Shown here: piece after piece, positions 1 to 5,242 of the stretch
Position numbering within the stretch: the stretch's first letter is position 1
Layout: every line of letters starts with the position of its first letter
From: an uncultured Gallionellaceae bacterium
Lineage (GTDB): Bacteria > Pseudomonadota > Gammaproteobacteria > Burkholderiales > Sulfuricellaceae
DNA length: 6,383 bases
Direction: 5' to 3'
Assembly (NCBI GenBank): GCA_937873435.1
Contig: CALMWM010000101.1
Span: 1-6,383, forward strand
Made by a program: the position numbers and the translations under genes
Notes under the pieces: generated by a model
The model's input: only the letters and a program-made list of their open reading frames with translations
What the model was told of the DNA's origin: nothing
The model's database searches: none

Positions 1-479
1 GCCAGTACGCGAAACGGCGAATCCATCTGCTCGAGCGCGGCATTCCCGCGCCCGCAGGCGGTGGATCGCCCCGCCAGGCCTTTTTCCTGGTAGCGCGTGA
101 GCGAGACGAAACTATCGCGGATCGGCGTCTGGAATGGCAGCGGCGGATCGGCTGACATCGGACTGTAAGGATTGCCCGCCACGCGCAAAACCTTGCCGGT
201 TTGCTTGTCGATGCGCACCCGCACGCTGCAAAAAGTGGTGCAGCCGGTGCACATGGTGTAGCTGACCTGCTGCTCCGGGTTGATGTTCAGCACGCCGGTA
301 ACCGGGTCGACGCCGAACTCGGGCGCCAGCGAATTGCCGTTCAGGCGCTGCTGCGGCTTGTCCTTGCCGAGTACGTGATCGACCATACGCCCCGCCGTGG
401 TCGAGAAGCCGGCAGCGAAAGCACCGAGGCCGCCGCCTATCGCGGCCTTGCGCAAAAACGAACGACGCTTGTCTTCCAT
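1..479 (-). CDS. ttrA: Tetrathionate reductase catalytic subunit A (molybdopterin oxidoreductase), N-terminal part
   Basis: Catalytic subunit of a DMSO-reductase-family enzyme, expected to bind bis-MGD molybdenum and one [4Fe-4S] cluster and to reduce tetrathionate to thiosulfate in the periplasm. Only the first 159 codons are present; the window edge cuts the gene. The N-terminus has a Tat signal (RRSFLRK, residues 5-11, followed by a Gly/Ala-rich hydrophobic stretch to about 30). The Fe-S motif is C77-x2-C80-x3-C84 with the fourth ligand C142 in ACGRGNAALEQ. AGNPYSP (101-107) matches the TtrA-type region after the cluster. The ATG follows AGGAG with 6 bases spacing; this Shine-Dalgarno overlaps the ttrC stop codon, implying coupled translation. 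The B-C-A gene order is that of the Salmonella ttr operon as I know it. The molybdenum-site residues are outside the window, so arsenate, polysulfide or thiosulfate reductase relatives are not strictly excluded by this piece alone; the TtrB match argues for Ttr. Confidence 0.85.
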   Translation of the reverse strand, partial: MEDKRRSFLRKAAIGGGLGAFAAGFSTTAGRMVDHVLGKDKPQQRLNGNSLAPEFGVDPVTGVLNINPEQQVSYTMCTGCTTFCSVRVRIDKQTGKVLRVAGNPYSPMSADPPLPFQTPIRDSFVSLTRYQEKGLAGRSTACGRGNAALEQMDSPFRVL

Positions 480-489
480 GATGATCTCC

Positions 490-1623
490 TCAGTGCGAAG
501 CAATCGCGTTGGCGGCGAGTGCGTTGGTTTTGTTGGCGGCGGCGAATGCCGCTCCGGCCCATGGCAAATATTCCAGCAGCAATAGCAGTAGCGCGATCCA
601 CAACCCCAGCGTCCCGACGATGCCGAGCAGACCGTCGGCGCCGAGCGGCAGATGGTAGTCGTAGAGGCCGGCGCCGGTTTTGGGAATGGACTGGCCGCCG
701 ATGAAAATCGTCCAGCGCATCATCCAGGCGCTATGCACCGCGATCAATCCGGTAATCAGCCCGCTGGAGGCCGGGCGCCAGAGAGCCAGCGCCATCGGCA
801 GCACGGTTGCCAGCACCGCCCACACCGCAGTCAATTGCCATTGCGGCATACCCGCCACCTGGTTGAATGCGGCGCTGTGCGCGGGACTGACTCCCGACAT
901 GCTGACGAACAGCCACCCCCCGCCCAGCGTCAGCACTACCGCAAGCGCAAGCACCAGCAGGCGGTTGAGGACGGTTTCCAGCTCGGCATCGCGGTCGCCG
1001 ACCAAGCGGTTGAACAACAACGCCAACCCGATCGCGCCGACGAAAGCGGTAGCCGCGAACTGCACCGGCAGGAAAGGCGTGTTCCACAGCGGACGGGCGT
1101 GAACCACCATCACTTCCATGCCGGTATATAGCGCCACCAGCACGGCGCCCACCAGGGTCAGCAAGGCCGCGGCTGAAATCGCCCGGCGCGAAGCGGCGCC
1201 GCCGCAGCCGGCCAGACGATACAGGCGGGCCGGCAATGAGTCGCCGCCCTGGCCGCGTAGCGCAAAATCTCCGCGCAGCGCCAGCCACGCATAGAGCAGC
1301 AAGCCGCCAAGGTAGACCGGGATAAAGAACGAGCCCCACGACATCCAGGATTGCGGCTGGAAATGCAGGTAAAAATTCAGGAAACGCCCCGGGCCGTGCA
1401 GGTCGGCCAGCAACGCGACCGGCGCCGTCAGTCCGCACGCCAGCGCACCGAGCAGGGCCAGACGGCCGAGTTTTTCGTGCTGTGCGCGGCCGAAGACAAA
1501 ATACGGCAGTGTCAACATGAAGCTGCCGTAACTGAGTCCGATCAGGAAGAAATACGATACTGCCCACGGTAGCCAGGCGGTTTCGCGGGTAACGTTGAGT
1601 ACTTCGATGATTTGGCTGTCCAT
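490..1623 (-). CDS. ttrC: Tetrathionate reductase membrane subunit C (NrfD family)
   Basis: Integral membrane subunit that anchors the reductase and should oxidise quinol, passing electrons to TtrB. The 377-residue protein has about nine hydrophobic segments (roughly residues 19-43, 54-74, 95-117, 149-168, 184-205, 220-240, 262-282, 286-306 and 331-350), as in the NrfD/PsrC family. Recognisable TtrC-type landmarks are WLPWAVSYFF (17-26), the acidic D74 in LLADLHGPGRF, YTGMEV (166-171) with RPLW just after, WMMRWTIFIG (300-309), and the LPLGADGLLGIVGTLGLWIA stretch near 325-344. It is somewhat longer than the roughly 340 residues I recall for Salmonella TtrC, mainly in the loop at about 117-148 and in an Ala/Asn-rich tail after 355. 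The ATG lies 3 bases past the ttrB stop, preceded by GGAG at 8 bases. Assignment to NrfD is secure; the Ttr assignment rests on the motifs and on the neighbours. Confidence 0.88.
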   Translation of the reverse strand: MDSQIIEVLNVTRETAWLPWAVSYFFLIGLSYGSFMLTLPYFVFGRAQHEKLGRLALLGALACGLTAPVALLADLHGPGRFLNFYLHFQPQSWMSWGSFFIPVYLGGLLLYAWLALRGDFALRGQGGDSLPARLYRLAGCGGAASRRAISAAALLTLVGAVLVALYTGMEVMVVHARPLWNTPFLPVQFAATAFVGAIGLALLFNRLVGDRDAELETVLNRLLVLALAVVLTLGGGWLFVSMSGVSPAHSAAFNQVAGMPQWQLTAVWAVLATVLPMALALWRPASSGLITGLIAVHSAWMMRWTIFIGGQSIPKTGAGLYDYHLPLGADGLLGIVGTLGLWIALLLLLLEYLPWAGAAFAAANKTNALAANAIASH

Positions 1624-1626
1624 GAT

Positions 1627-2343
1627 TTAAGCTCCGTGTCCGCTCGGTTGCCATAATGTGCCCGCGCCGTCGACGCGGCCCTGGAAGCGCTCGTCGAGCC
1701 CCAGATAAAACACGTGGGGTTGCGTACCCATTTCCGGCTTGAGCACTTTCATTTTGTTCTGATCGACGAGGTGGCGGATCTTGCTGTTCGGATCGTTGAG
1801 GTCACCGAAGATACGCGCGCCGCCGACGCAGGTTTCGACACAGGCCGGCAGCAGCCCGGCATCCACCCGCTGGGCGCAAAAAGTGCACTTGTCCGCTTTG
1901 CCGGTTTCGTGGTTGATGAAGCGCGCGTCGTAAGGGCAAGCCTGCACGCAGTAGGCGCAGCCGACGCAGCGGTCGCCGTCGACCACCACCACACCGTCCT
2001 TGCGCTGAAAGGTCGCGCCGACCGGACATACCGGGATGCAGGGCGGCTGGTCGCAATGGTTGCACAGGCGCGGCAGCATGTAGGTGCCAGAATGCCCGCC
2101 CTGGTGTACCTCGTAAGTGGAAACGATGGTGCGGAAACTGTTTTCCGGCACCGCGTTTTCCATGATGCAGGACACCGTACAGGCTTGGCAGCCGATGCAT
2201 TTTTGCACATCGACCACCATCGCCCAGCGATGCTTGCCACCGTCTTCTCCTGGCGCCGAAGCGATTGCTGGAGCCGGGGCCAACGCCGCTCCGGCGGTGA
2301 TAGCCGGCAACGCGCGCAGGAAATTGCGTCGGGATTGAATCAT
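1627..2343 (-). CDS. ttrB: Tetrathionate reductase iron-sulfur subunit B
   Basis: Electron-transfer subunit linking membrane subunit TtrC to catalytic TtrA on the periplasmic side. The 238-residue protein starts with a Tat signal (SRRNFLR, residues 4-10, hydrophobic to about 30). Sixteen cysteines fall in four groups, enough for four [4Fe-4S] clusters: C49/C52/C55/C59, C94/C97/C102/C106, C126/C129/C132/C136 and C153/C156/C168/C172. Diagnostic stretches such as RCVGCAYCVQACPYDARFIN (125-144), LLPACVETCVGGARI (164-178) and PHVFYLGLD (209-217) match Salmonella TtrB closely from memory; this is the strongest evidence for naming the operon. The protein has the usual family length. The start is decided by AGGAGGG five to six bases before the ATG. 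It is the first gene of the ttrBCA operon. Its Shine-Dalgarno sequence is complementary to an upstream leader segment (see the hairpin entry), so expression may be controlled at translation. No TtrS/TtrR genes lie upstream, unlike in Salmonella. Confidence 0.93.
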   Translation of the reverse strand: MIQSRRNFLRALPAITAGAALAPAPAIASAPGEDGGKHRWAMVVDVQKCIGCQACTVSCIMENAVPENSFRTIVSTYEVHQGGHSGTYMLPRLCNHCDQPPCIPVCPVGATFQRKDGVVVVDGDRCVGCAYCVQACPYDARFINHETGKADKCTFCAQRVDAGLLPACVETCVGGARIFGDLNDPNSKIRHLVDQNKMKVLKPEMGTQPHVFYLGLDERFQGRVDGAGTLWQPSGHGA

Positions 2344-2619
2344 TTGACCCTCCTATTGCTGTAAGCGAGCCTGATTGGCTTACTTGCATGATAGGAGGCG
2401 AGAAGCACTGAAGATATTGGATATTTGTTGCGATCTCCTACACAAAACAGCCAATTTACATTGACTGGGATTTATGGTAGCAAAACGGACTTTTTCGCGA
2501 TCCCTTGCCGGCATCATCGCAGTCGAAGCGCAGGCCGACATTGCGCTACGACGTCAACCGCTATCGCACCCCATCGTTATTCAAACTATATCGATACGCA
2601 ATCGTCTACGAGGTGTGCC
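2344..2619. other. Intergenic region between divergent ttrB and the small secreted-protein gene
   Basis: This 276-base stretch must carry the promoters of ttrB (leftward) and of the secreted-protein gene (rightward). Besides the ttrB leader hairpin it contains an AT-rich patch around 2411-2480, including the small dyad ATAT-TGG-ATAT (about 2414-2424). A TTGACT at 2461 resembles a -35 box, but no good -10 lies at the right spacing. No FNR-type TTGAT-N4-ATCAA site was seen. Open frames continuing upstream from the plus-strand gene lack protein-like features. Confidence 0.5.
2349..2398 (-). promoter_or_regulatory. Leader hairpin that sequesters the ttrB Shine-Dalgarno sequence
   Basis: Read as minus-strand RNA, CCUCCUAU (2398-2391) is the exact complement of AUAGGAGG (2356-2349), which contains the ttrB Shine-Dalgarno. 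Inside it, UGC (2388-2386) pairs with GCA (2359-2357), and GUAAGC (2383-2378) pairs with GCUUAC (2366-2361), closing an 11-base loop. Only a 2-base bulge and a 2x1 internal loop interrupt 17 base pairs. The ttrB ATG lies just outside the stem, at 2343. The pairing is seen directly. The role is inferred: a translational switch, an RNA thermometer-like element, or at DNA level a dyad operator. It requires a transcript starting upstream of 2398, and I could not identify a convincing promoter there. Confidence 0.6.
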
Positions 2620-3012
2620 ATGAACAAGAAATTCGGAGCAGGTCTGGTGTGTGCCAGCCTGCTGGTTTTTTCCACCCAGGCGCTGGCTTGGGGAGACCGT
2701 GAACGTGCCGGGTTATGGGGTATCGTCGGCGGAGTGGTGCTGGCCAACGCAATGAATGGTCAGGCGCAAGCGCCAGTGCGGGAATATCCGCCGGTGGCGG
2801 TCTATGCTCCGCCGCAGCGGGTCTATGAATATCGCACGGTTTATGCCCCGCAGCCACGCTATGTTGTTTCGGACAACCCTTACAGCGGTAACTACGGTGC
2901 GGCCGAAGCTTACGAGCGCGGGCGCATGGCCCGCCATCAGGAACGCCAGGCGCGGCTGGAACAGGATGCCTTCGAGCGCGGCTATCGGGGTTCCTGGGGG
3001 GATTGGCGTTAA
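2620..3012 (+). CDS. Small secreted protein of unknown function
   Basis: I do not recognise a named family. The 130-residue product has a clear Sec signal peptide: MNKK, a hydrophobic core to about residue 17, and an AxA-type cleavage site after QALA (residue 23). The mature part has a Gly/Val/Ala segment (GLWGIVGGVVLANAMN, about 31-46) resembling a glycine-zipper or weak membrane helix, then a Pro/Tyr-rich middle (roughly 50-90, with repeated YAP-type motifs). The C-terminus is highly charged (AYERGRMARHQERQARLEQDAFERGYRG) and looks helical. A periplasmic or outer-envelope location is inferred. The start is chosen because GAGG (2610-2613) lies 6 bases before this ATG and the signal peptide begins exactly there; the open frame extends to 2425 but the extra residues are not protein-like. 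It is the only plus-strand gene, divergent from ttrB. Its stop overlaps the stop of the convergent ferredoxin gene within TTAA. Confidence 0.82.
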   Translation: MNKKFGAGLVCASLLVFSTQALAWGDRERAGLWGIVGGVVLANAMNGQAQAPVREYPPVAVYAPPQRVYEYRTVYAPQPRYVVSDNPYSGNYGAAEAYERGRMARHQERQARLEQDAFERGYRGSWGDWR

Positions 3013-3317
3013 ATCTTCAAGCGCTCGACGACCTTGCCGTTGACCAGATGCTGTTCGACGATTTCGTCGATGTCTTCCTTGTCCACGAAGGTGTACCACA
3101 CCGCTTCCGGGTAAACCACCAGTACCGGCCCTTCGCCGCAACGGTCGAGGCAGCCGGCGCTGTTGATGCGCACCTTGCCCGCGCCGTTGAGGTCGAGCGC
3201 CTTGATTTTCTTTTTGGCGTAATCGCGCATTTCCTGCGCAGCGTGGTCGGTGCAGCACGGCTGGCCGTCGTCGCGGGTATTGGTGCAAAAAAATACGTGG
3301 CGCTGGTAATAACTCAT
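3009..3317 (-). CDS. Thioredoxin-like [2Fe-2S] ferredoxin
   Basis: A small soluble electron carrier of the thioredoxin-fold [2Fe-2S] ferredoxin family (related to Aquifex ferredoxin, Shethna protein I and the NuoE cluster domain). The 102-residue length is typical. The ligand pattern is C11 (FFCTN), C22 in a CC pair (C21/C22), then C56-x3-C60 in SAGCLDRCGEGP; LVVYPEAVWY downstream is also characteristic. The redox partner is unknown. The ATG has GGAG 8 bases upstream. The gene begins 32 bases after the MazG-like gene stop on the same strand, so they are probably cotranscribed. Its 3' end overlaps the convergent secreted-protein gene by 4 bases. The family is confident; the physiological role is not visible from the sequence. 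Confidence 0.9.
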   Translation of the reverse strand: MSYYQRHVFFCTNTRDDGQPCCTDHAAQEMRDYAKKKIKALDLNGAGKVRINSAGCLDRCGEGPVLVVYPEAVWYTFVDKEDIDEIVEQHLVNGKVVERLKI

Positions 3318-3349
3318 TCAATTTTCTCCGAAAGCGGCAATTTCAGGAA

Positions 3350-3709
3350 TTATACTTCATCGCGGTACGCCGCCGCCCGCGCCGAACTGCCCCGCACCTT
3401 GTCCGCCGGGTATTTGGCGGCATTGATCGCCATCTTCTGGAACGCCGCGTCGATCAGGTTGATACCCAATATATCGGCGAGCCGGGTCAGGTAGATCAGG
3501 TTGTCGGCCAGTTCCTGGCGCACTTCTTCCAGCTTGGCGTCGTCCAGTTTCAGGCTTTGCTCCGGCGTCAGCCACTGGAAATGCTCGACCAGTTCGGCGG
3601 TTTCGACAATCAGCGCCATCGCCAGGTTTTTCGGGGTATGAAATTGCTCCCAGTCGCGCTCGCGGGCGAATTCGCGTAGCGCCAGTTTCAAGTCATCCAG
3701 TGTGTTCAT
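3350..3709 (-). CDS. MazG-like nucleotide pyrophosphohydrolase
   Basis: A cytoplasmic all-alpha NTP pyrophosphatase of the MazG/dCTPase (RS21-C6) type, expected to cleave (d)NTPs to (d)NMP and pyrophosphate as a house-cleaning enzyme. The magnesium-binding signature ExxE...ExxD is present as E36-T-A-E39, with E42 one turn later, and E66-L-A-D69 in RQELADNLIYL. FHTPKNLAMAL (23-33) before the first motif is the usual family context. The 119-residue length is typical of single-domain members. The start ATG has only a weak AGG at 7 bases; a better GAGGAG lies about 13 bases upstream, inside the end of the palindromic element. Substrate cannot be told from sequence. The gene is followed at 32 bases by the ferredoxin gene. 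Confidence 0.9.
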   Translation of the reverse strand: MNTLDDLKLALREFARERDWEQFHTPKNLAMALIVETAELVEHFQWLTPEQSLKLDDAKLEEVRQELADNLIYLTRLADILGINLIDAAFQKMAINAAKYPADKVRGSSARAAAYRDEV

Positions 3710-3784
3710 CTTTTAACCTAAACTCCTCAGTTGGACGGGTTGGAGTGTGCGATTTTTCGGGTGCAGGGCAAGACGCAACGACGC

Positions 3785-3803
3785 GGAATGGCGATTCCAT
3801 TCC
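3785..3803. repeat. Hairpin GGAATGG-CGATT-CCATTCC in the element
   Basis: A perfect 7-base inverted repeat with a 5-base loop, lying in the left arm of the palindromic element. No T-run follows on either strand, so it is not called as a terminator. Confidence 0.6.
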
Positions 3804-3828
3804 AAGGAGTTGTCAGCCCTCTCCCTAA

Positions 3829-3852
3829 CCCTCTCCCACAAGTGGGAGAGGG
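3829..3852. repeat. GC-rich hairpin CCCTCTCCCAC/GTGGGAGAGGG
   Basis: An 11-base perfect inverted repeat with almost no loop (effectively a 10-base stem with a CAAG tetraloop). It is the central stem of the element. It could slow RNA polymerase, but it lacks the T-run of an intrinsic terminator. Confidence 0.7.
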
Positions 3853-3860
3853 AACGAACG

Positions 3861-3895
3861 CCCTCTCTCCCTCTGGGAGAGAGTTGGAGAGAGGG
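3861..3895. repeat. Alternative purine/pyrimidine hairpins
   Basis: CTCTCTCCC (3863-3871) pairs with GGGAGAGAG (3875-3883); alternatively CCCTCTCTCC (3861-3870) pairs with GGAGAGAGGG (3886-3895). The purine-rich 3875-3895 segment can also pair with 3817-3837, so the element has several competing folds. Confidence 0.65.
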
Positions 3896-4001
3896 TTGCA
3901 GCCATGTGCCCGAAAAATCGTGCAATCCGGCCCGTAGCACTGTCATCAAACGAGTATATGCAAAAATTGTGGCAAAGTTGTTTGAACGAAAATCCTATAC
4001 T

Positions 4002-5240
4002 TCATGGCAAGCGGTCAACTGAGGAATTTAGGTTTATTCCTTTTCCAAATCGTTGCCACCACCACGGCGCCACCCATCCGGTCAGCGCCAGCAGGACATT
4101 GGTAATATCGGCGCGGTGTCCCGGCACGCCGTGCTGCGCCAGTTCCAGCGCTGCCGAGGTGGCCAGCACGACCACTCCGCCGAACCAGGCGTGGCCGCGA
4201 AAAGGTGCCGCGGCTTGTGCCAGCGTCGCCAGCGCGAGGAACGGCCACAGCACGGCGAGCATTTCGGATAGCGCGTAAAGGCTGTGCATCCTGCCGGCAA
4301 AGGGAATCCAGTTGATGTCGCGCGGCGGCTTGAACCACAAGCTCATCTCCGGCGCCAGCTTGGCGAGGGCGAAGCCTAAAAAGATCGTGGCTGCCGCCGC
4401 CGCCAAACGCAAGCCCTGTGGGCTGCGCAACAGCGCCATCGCTCCCGTCAAGCCGAGCAGCGCACCGGCGCCGGATTCCAGCGACAGGCGCCAACTCATC
4501 ACCGGGATGCGCAATAACAGGACGGCGACGATAAACACCACGTACAAGGGCATCACGTTTTTTGCCGAACGCGCATAGAGCGTGACGAACAAGCCCAGTC
4601 CGGCGATCCCCAGGCTGTCGGCGATCAACTGCTGCCAGTGCAGCAGCGAGGGTTGCAGCAGCGCGCGCCACAACGACCACAGCCCTCTTTGCAAGCTTTC
4701 CAGGTCGAGAAACAGCAACAGCGGGATCAGTTGCGCCAGCGTCCACAAGCCTAGCACCAGCAAGCCCAGGTCGGCGGCATGGCCGGGCAGGAACCAGCGA
4801 CGGCGCAACAGCATCAGGGCGCGCACCGGCGCCCAGCGCATCTGGATCAGCGCTGCAATTAAGGCGCCCAGCAGCGTTCCCAGTCCGTTGAGCAGCCAGT
4901 CGAGGCGCGAGGAAACGCGTCCCGGCAGGAAGGCTTGCAGGCATTCCATGCCGAAGCTCAGCAGTAGACCGAGCAGCGTGGCGACGGCAAAAGCCGCCAG
5001 CGGCGCCAAGCGGTAGCGCAACGAACGAGTCGTCAGCGCGCCGAAGGGGAGATATACCAGGACATTGGTGATTACATCGGAACGGGTGAAGTAACGCGGC
5101 CACGGCGCCGTGAGAAAATCCAGCGCACTGTCGAGCGGCCCGCTCCAGTCGGATAAGGGATAGAGGCTGCCGTAAACCAGCAGCAGGGCGTAAACGGCGG
5201 CAGGAAAGCGCGCGCCGGAGCGGGGATAAGCCGTGGACAT
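4002..5240 (-). CDS. VanZ-family membrane protein with two VanZ-like halves
   Basis: A 412-residue integral membrane protein. VanZ itself gives low-level teicoplanin resistance in Gram-positives; the role in Gram-negatives is unknown, so no function is claimed. The N-terminal half shows the VanZ pattern: N59 in SDVITNVLVYLPFG, E99-x2-Q102, and R112-x-D114-x3-N118 in SRLDWLLNGLGTLLG. The C-terminal half repeats it: DINWIPF (308-314), E366-x2-Q369, and R376-x-D378-x2-N381. Many hydrophobic helices lie between. The ATG at 5240 is chosen because it sits 2 bases after the stop of the PotD-like gene, giving coupled translation; the frame is open upstream for 210 more codons but that part is out of frame with the PotD-like gene and not protein-like. 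The last residues (from N403) are encoded by the right end of the palindromic repeat and the AT-rich DNA next to it, so the natural C-terminus may have been replaced. Confidence 0.85.
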   Translation of the reverse strand: MSTAYPRSGARFPAAVYALLLVYGSLYPLSDWSGPLDSALDFLTAPWPRYFTRSDVITNVLVYLPFGALTTRSLRYRLAPLAAFAVATLLGLLLSFGMECLQAFLPGRVSSRLDWLLNGLGTLLGALIAALIQMRWAPVRALMLLRRRWFLPGHAADLGLLVLGLWTLAQLIPLLLFLDLESLQRGLWSLWRALLQPSLLHWQQLIADSLGIAGLGLFVTLYARSAKNVMPLYVVFIVAVLLLRIPVMSWRLSLESGAGALLGLTGAMALLRSPQGLRLAAAAATIFLGFALAKLAPEMSLWFKPPRDINWIPFAGRMHSLYALSEMLAVLWPFLALATLAQAAAPFRGHAWFGGVVVLATSAALELAQHGVPGHRADITNVLLALTGWVAPWWWQRFGKGINLNSSVDRLP

Positions 5241-5242
5241 CC

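Larger units (their letters stand above)
3735..3935. repeat. MITE-like palindromic element with 35-base inverted ends
   Basis: Positions 3735-3769 and 3901-3935 are inverted repeats identical at 27 of 35 bases, sharing the core GATTTTTCGGG. Between them lie three hairpins and no protein-like frame, so this looks like a non-autonomous dispersed element, not a gene. The CCCTCTCCC-N-GGGAGAGGG core resembles intergenic repeats familiar from many proteobacterial genomes. No flanking target duplication was found. It separates the VanZ-like gene from the MazG-like gene. Confidence 0.75.
3715..4034. repeat. Outer inverted repeat bounding the palindromic region
   Basis: Positions 3715-3733 and 4016-4034 are inverted copies that match at 18 of 19 bases (AACCTAAACTCCTCAGTTG against AACCTAAATTCCTCAGTTG). 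They bracket the nested element. On the left the repeat runs straight into the inner inverted repeat (one base between); on the right about 80 AT-rich bases (3936-4015) separate them. This suggests either an element with about 55-base arms whose right arm was interrupted, or a second partial copy. The right copy is translated as part of the VanZ-like C-terminus, and the left copy forms the MazG-like gene leader. Confidence 0.75.

Noticed and set aside
1802..2389. Minus-strand frame starting in the ttrB leader hairpin, considered as a leader peptide
   Set aside because: It has no Shine-Dalgarno, does not stop before ttrB and continues out of frame through it with an Arg-rich nonsense composition.
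2391..2440. TAGGAG/CTCCTA dyad (2392-2397 and 2435-2440) as an operator
   Set aside because: Only 6 bases with a 37-base gap; the hairpin pairing 2349-2356 with 2391-2398 explains the left half better.
2461..2490. Sigma-70 promoter from TTGACT
   Set aside because: No acceptable -10 hexamer lies 16-18 bases downstream; the nearby TATGGT is too close.
3817..3895. CRISPR-like array
   Set aside because: The repeated units are inverted and adjacent, with no regular spacers.
3829..3895. Intrinsic terminator for the VanZ-like operon
   Set aside because: The stems are strong, but no T-run follows on the minus strand.
3967..4001. Plus-strand promoter ending in TATACT
   Set aside because: No -35 box at correct spacing and no plus-strand gene downstream.
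3713..4022. Short open frames across the palindromic region
   Set aside because: They translate inverted repeats and purine/pyrimidine runs and have no convincing start signal.
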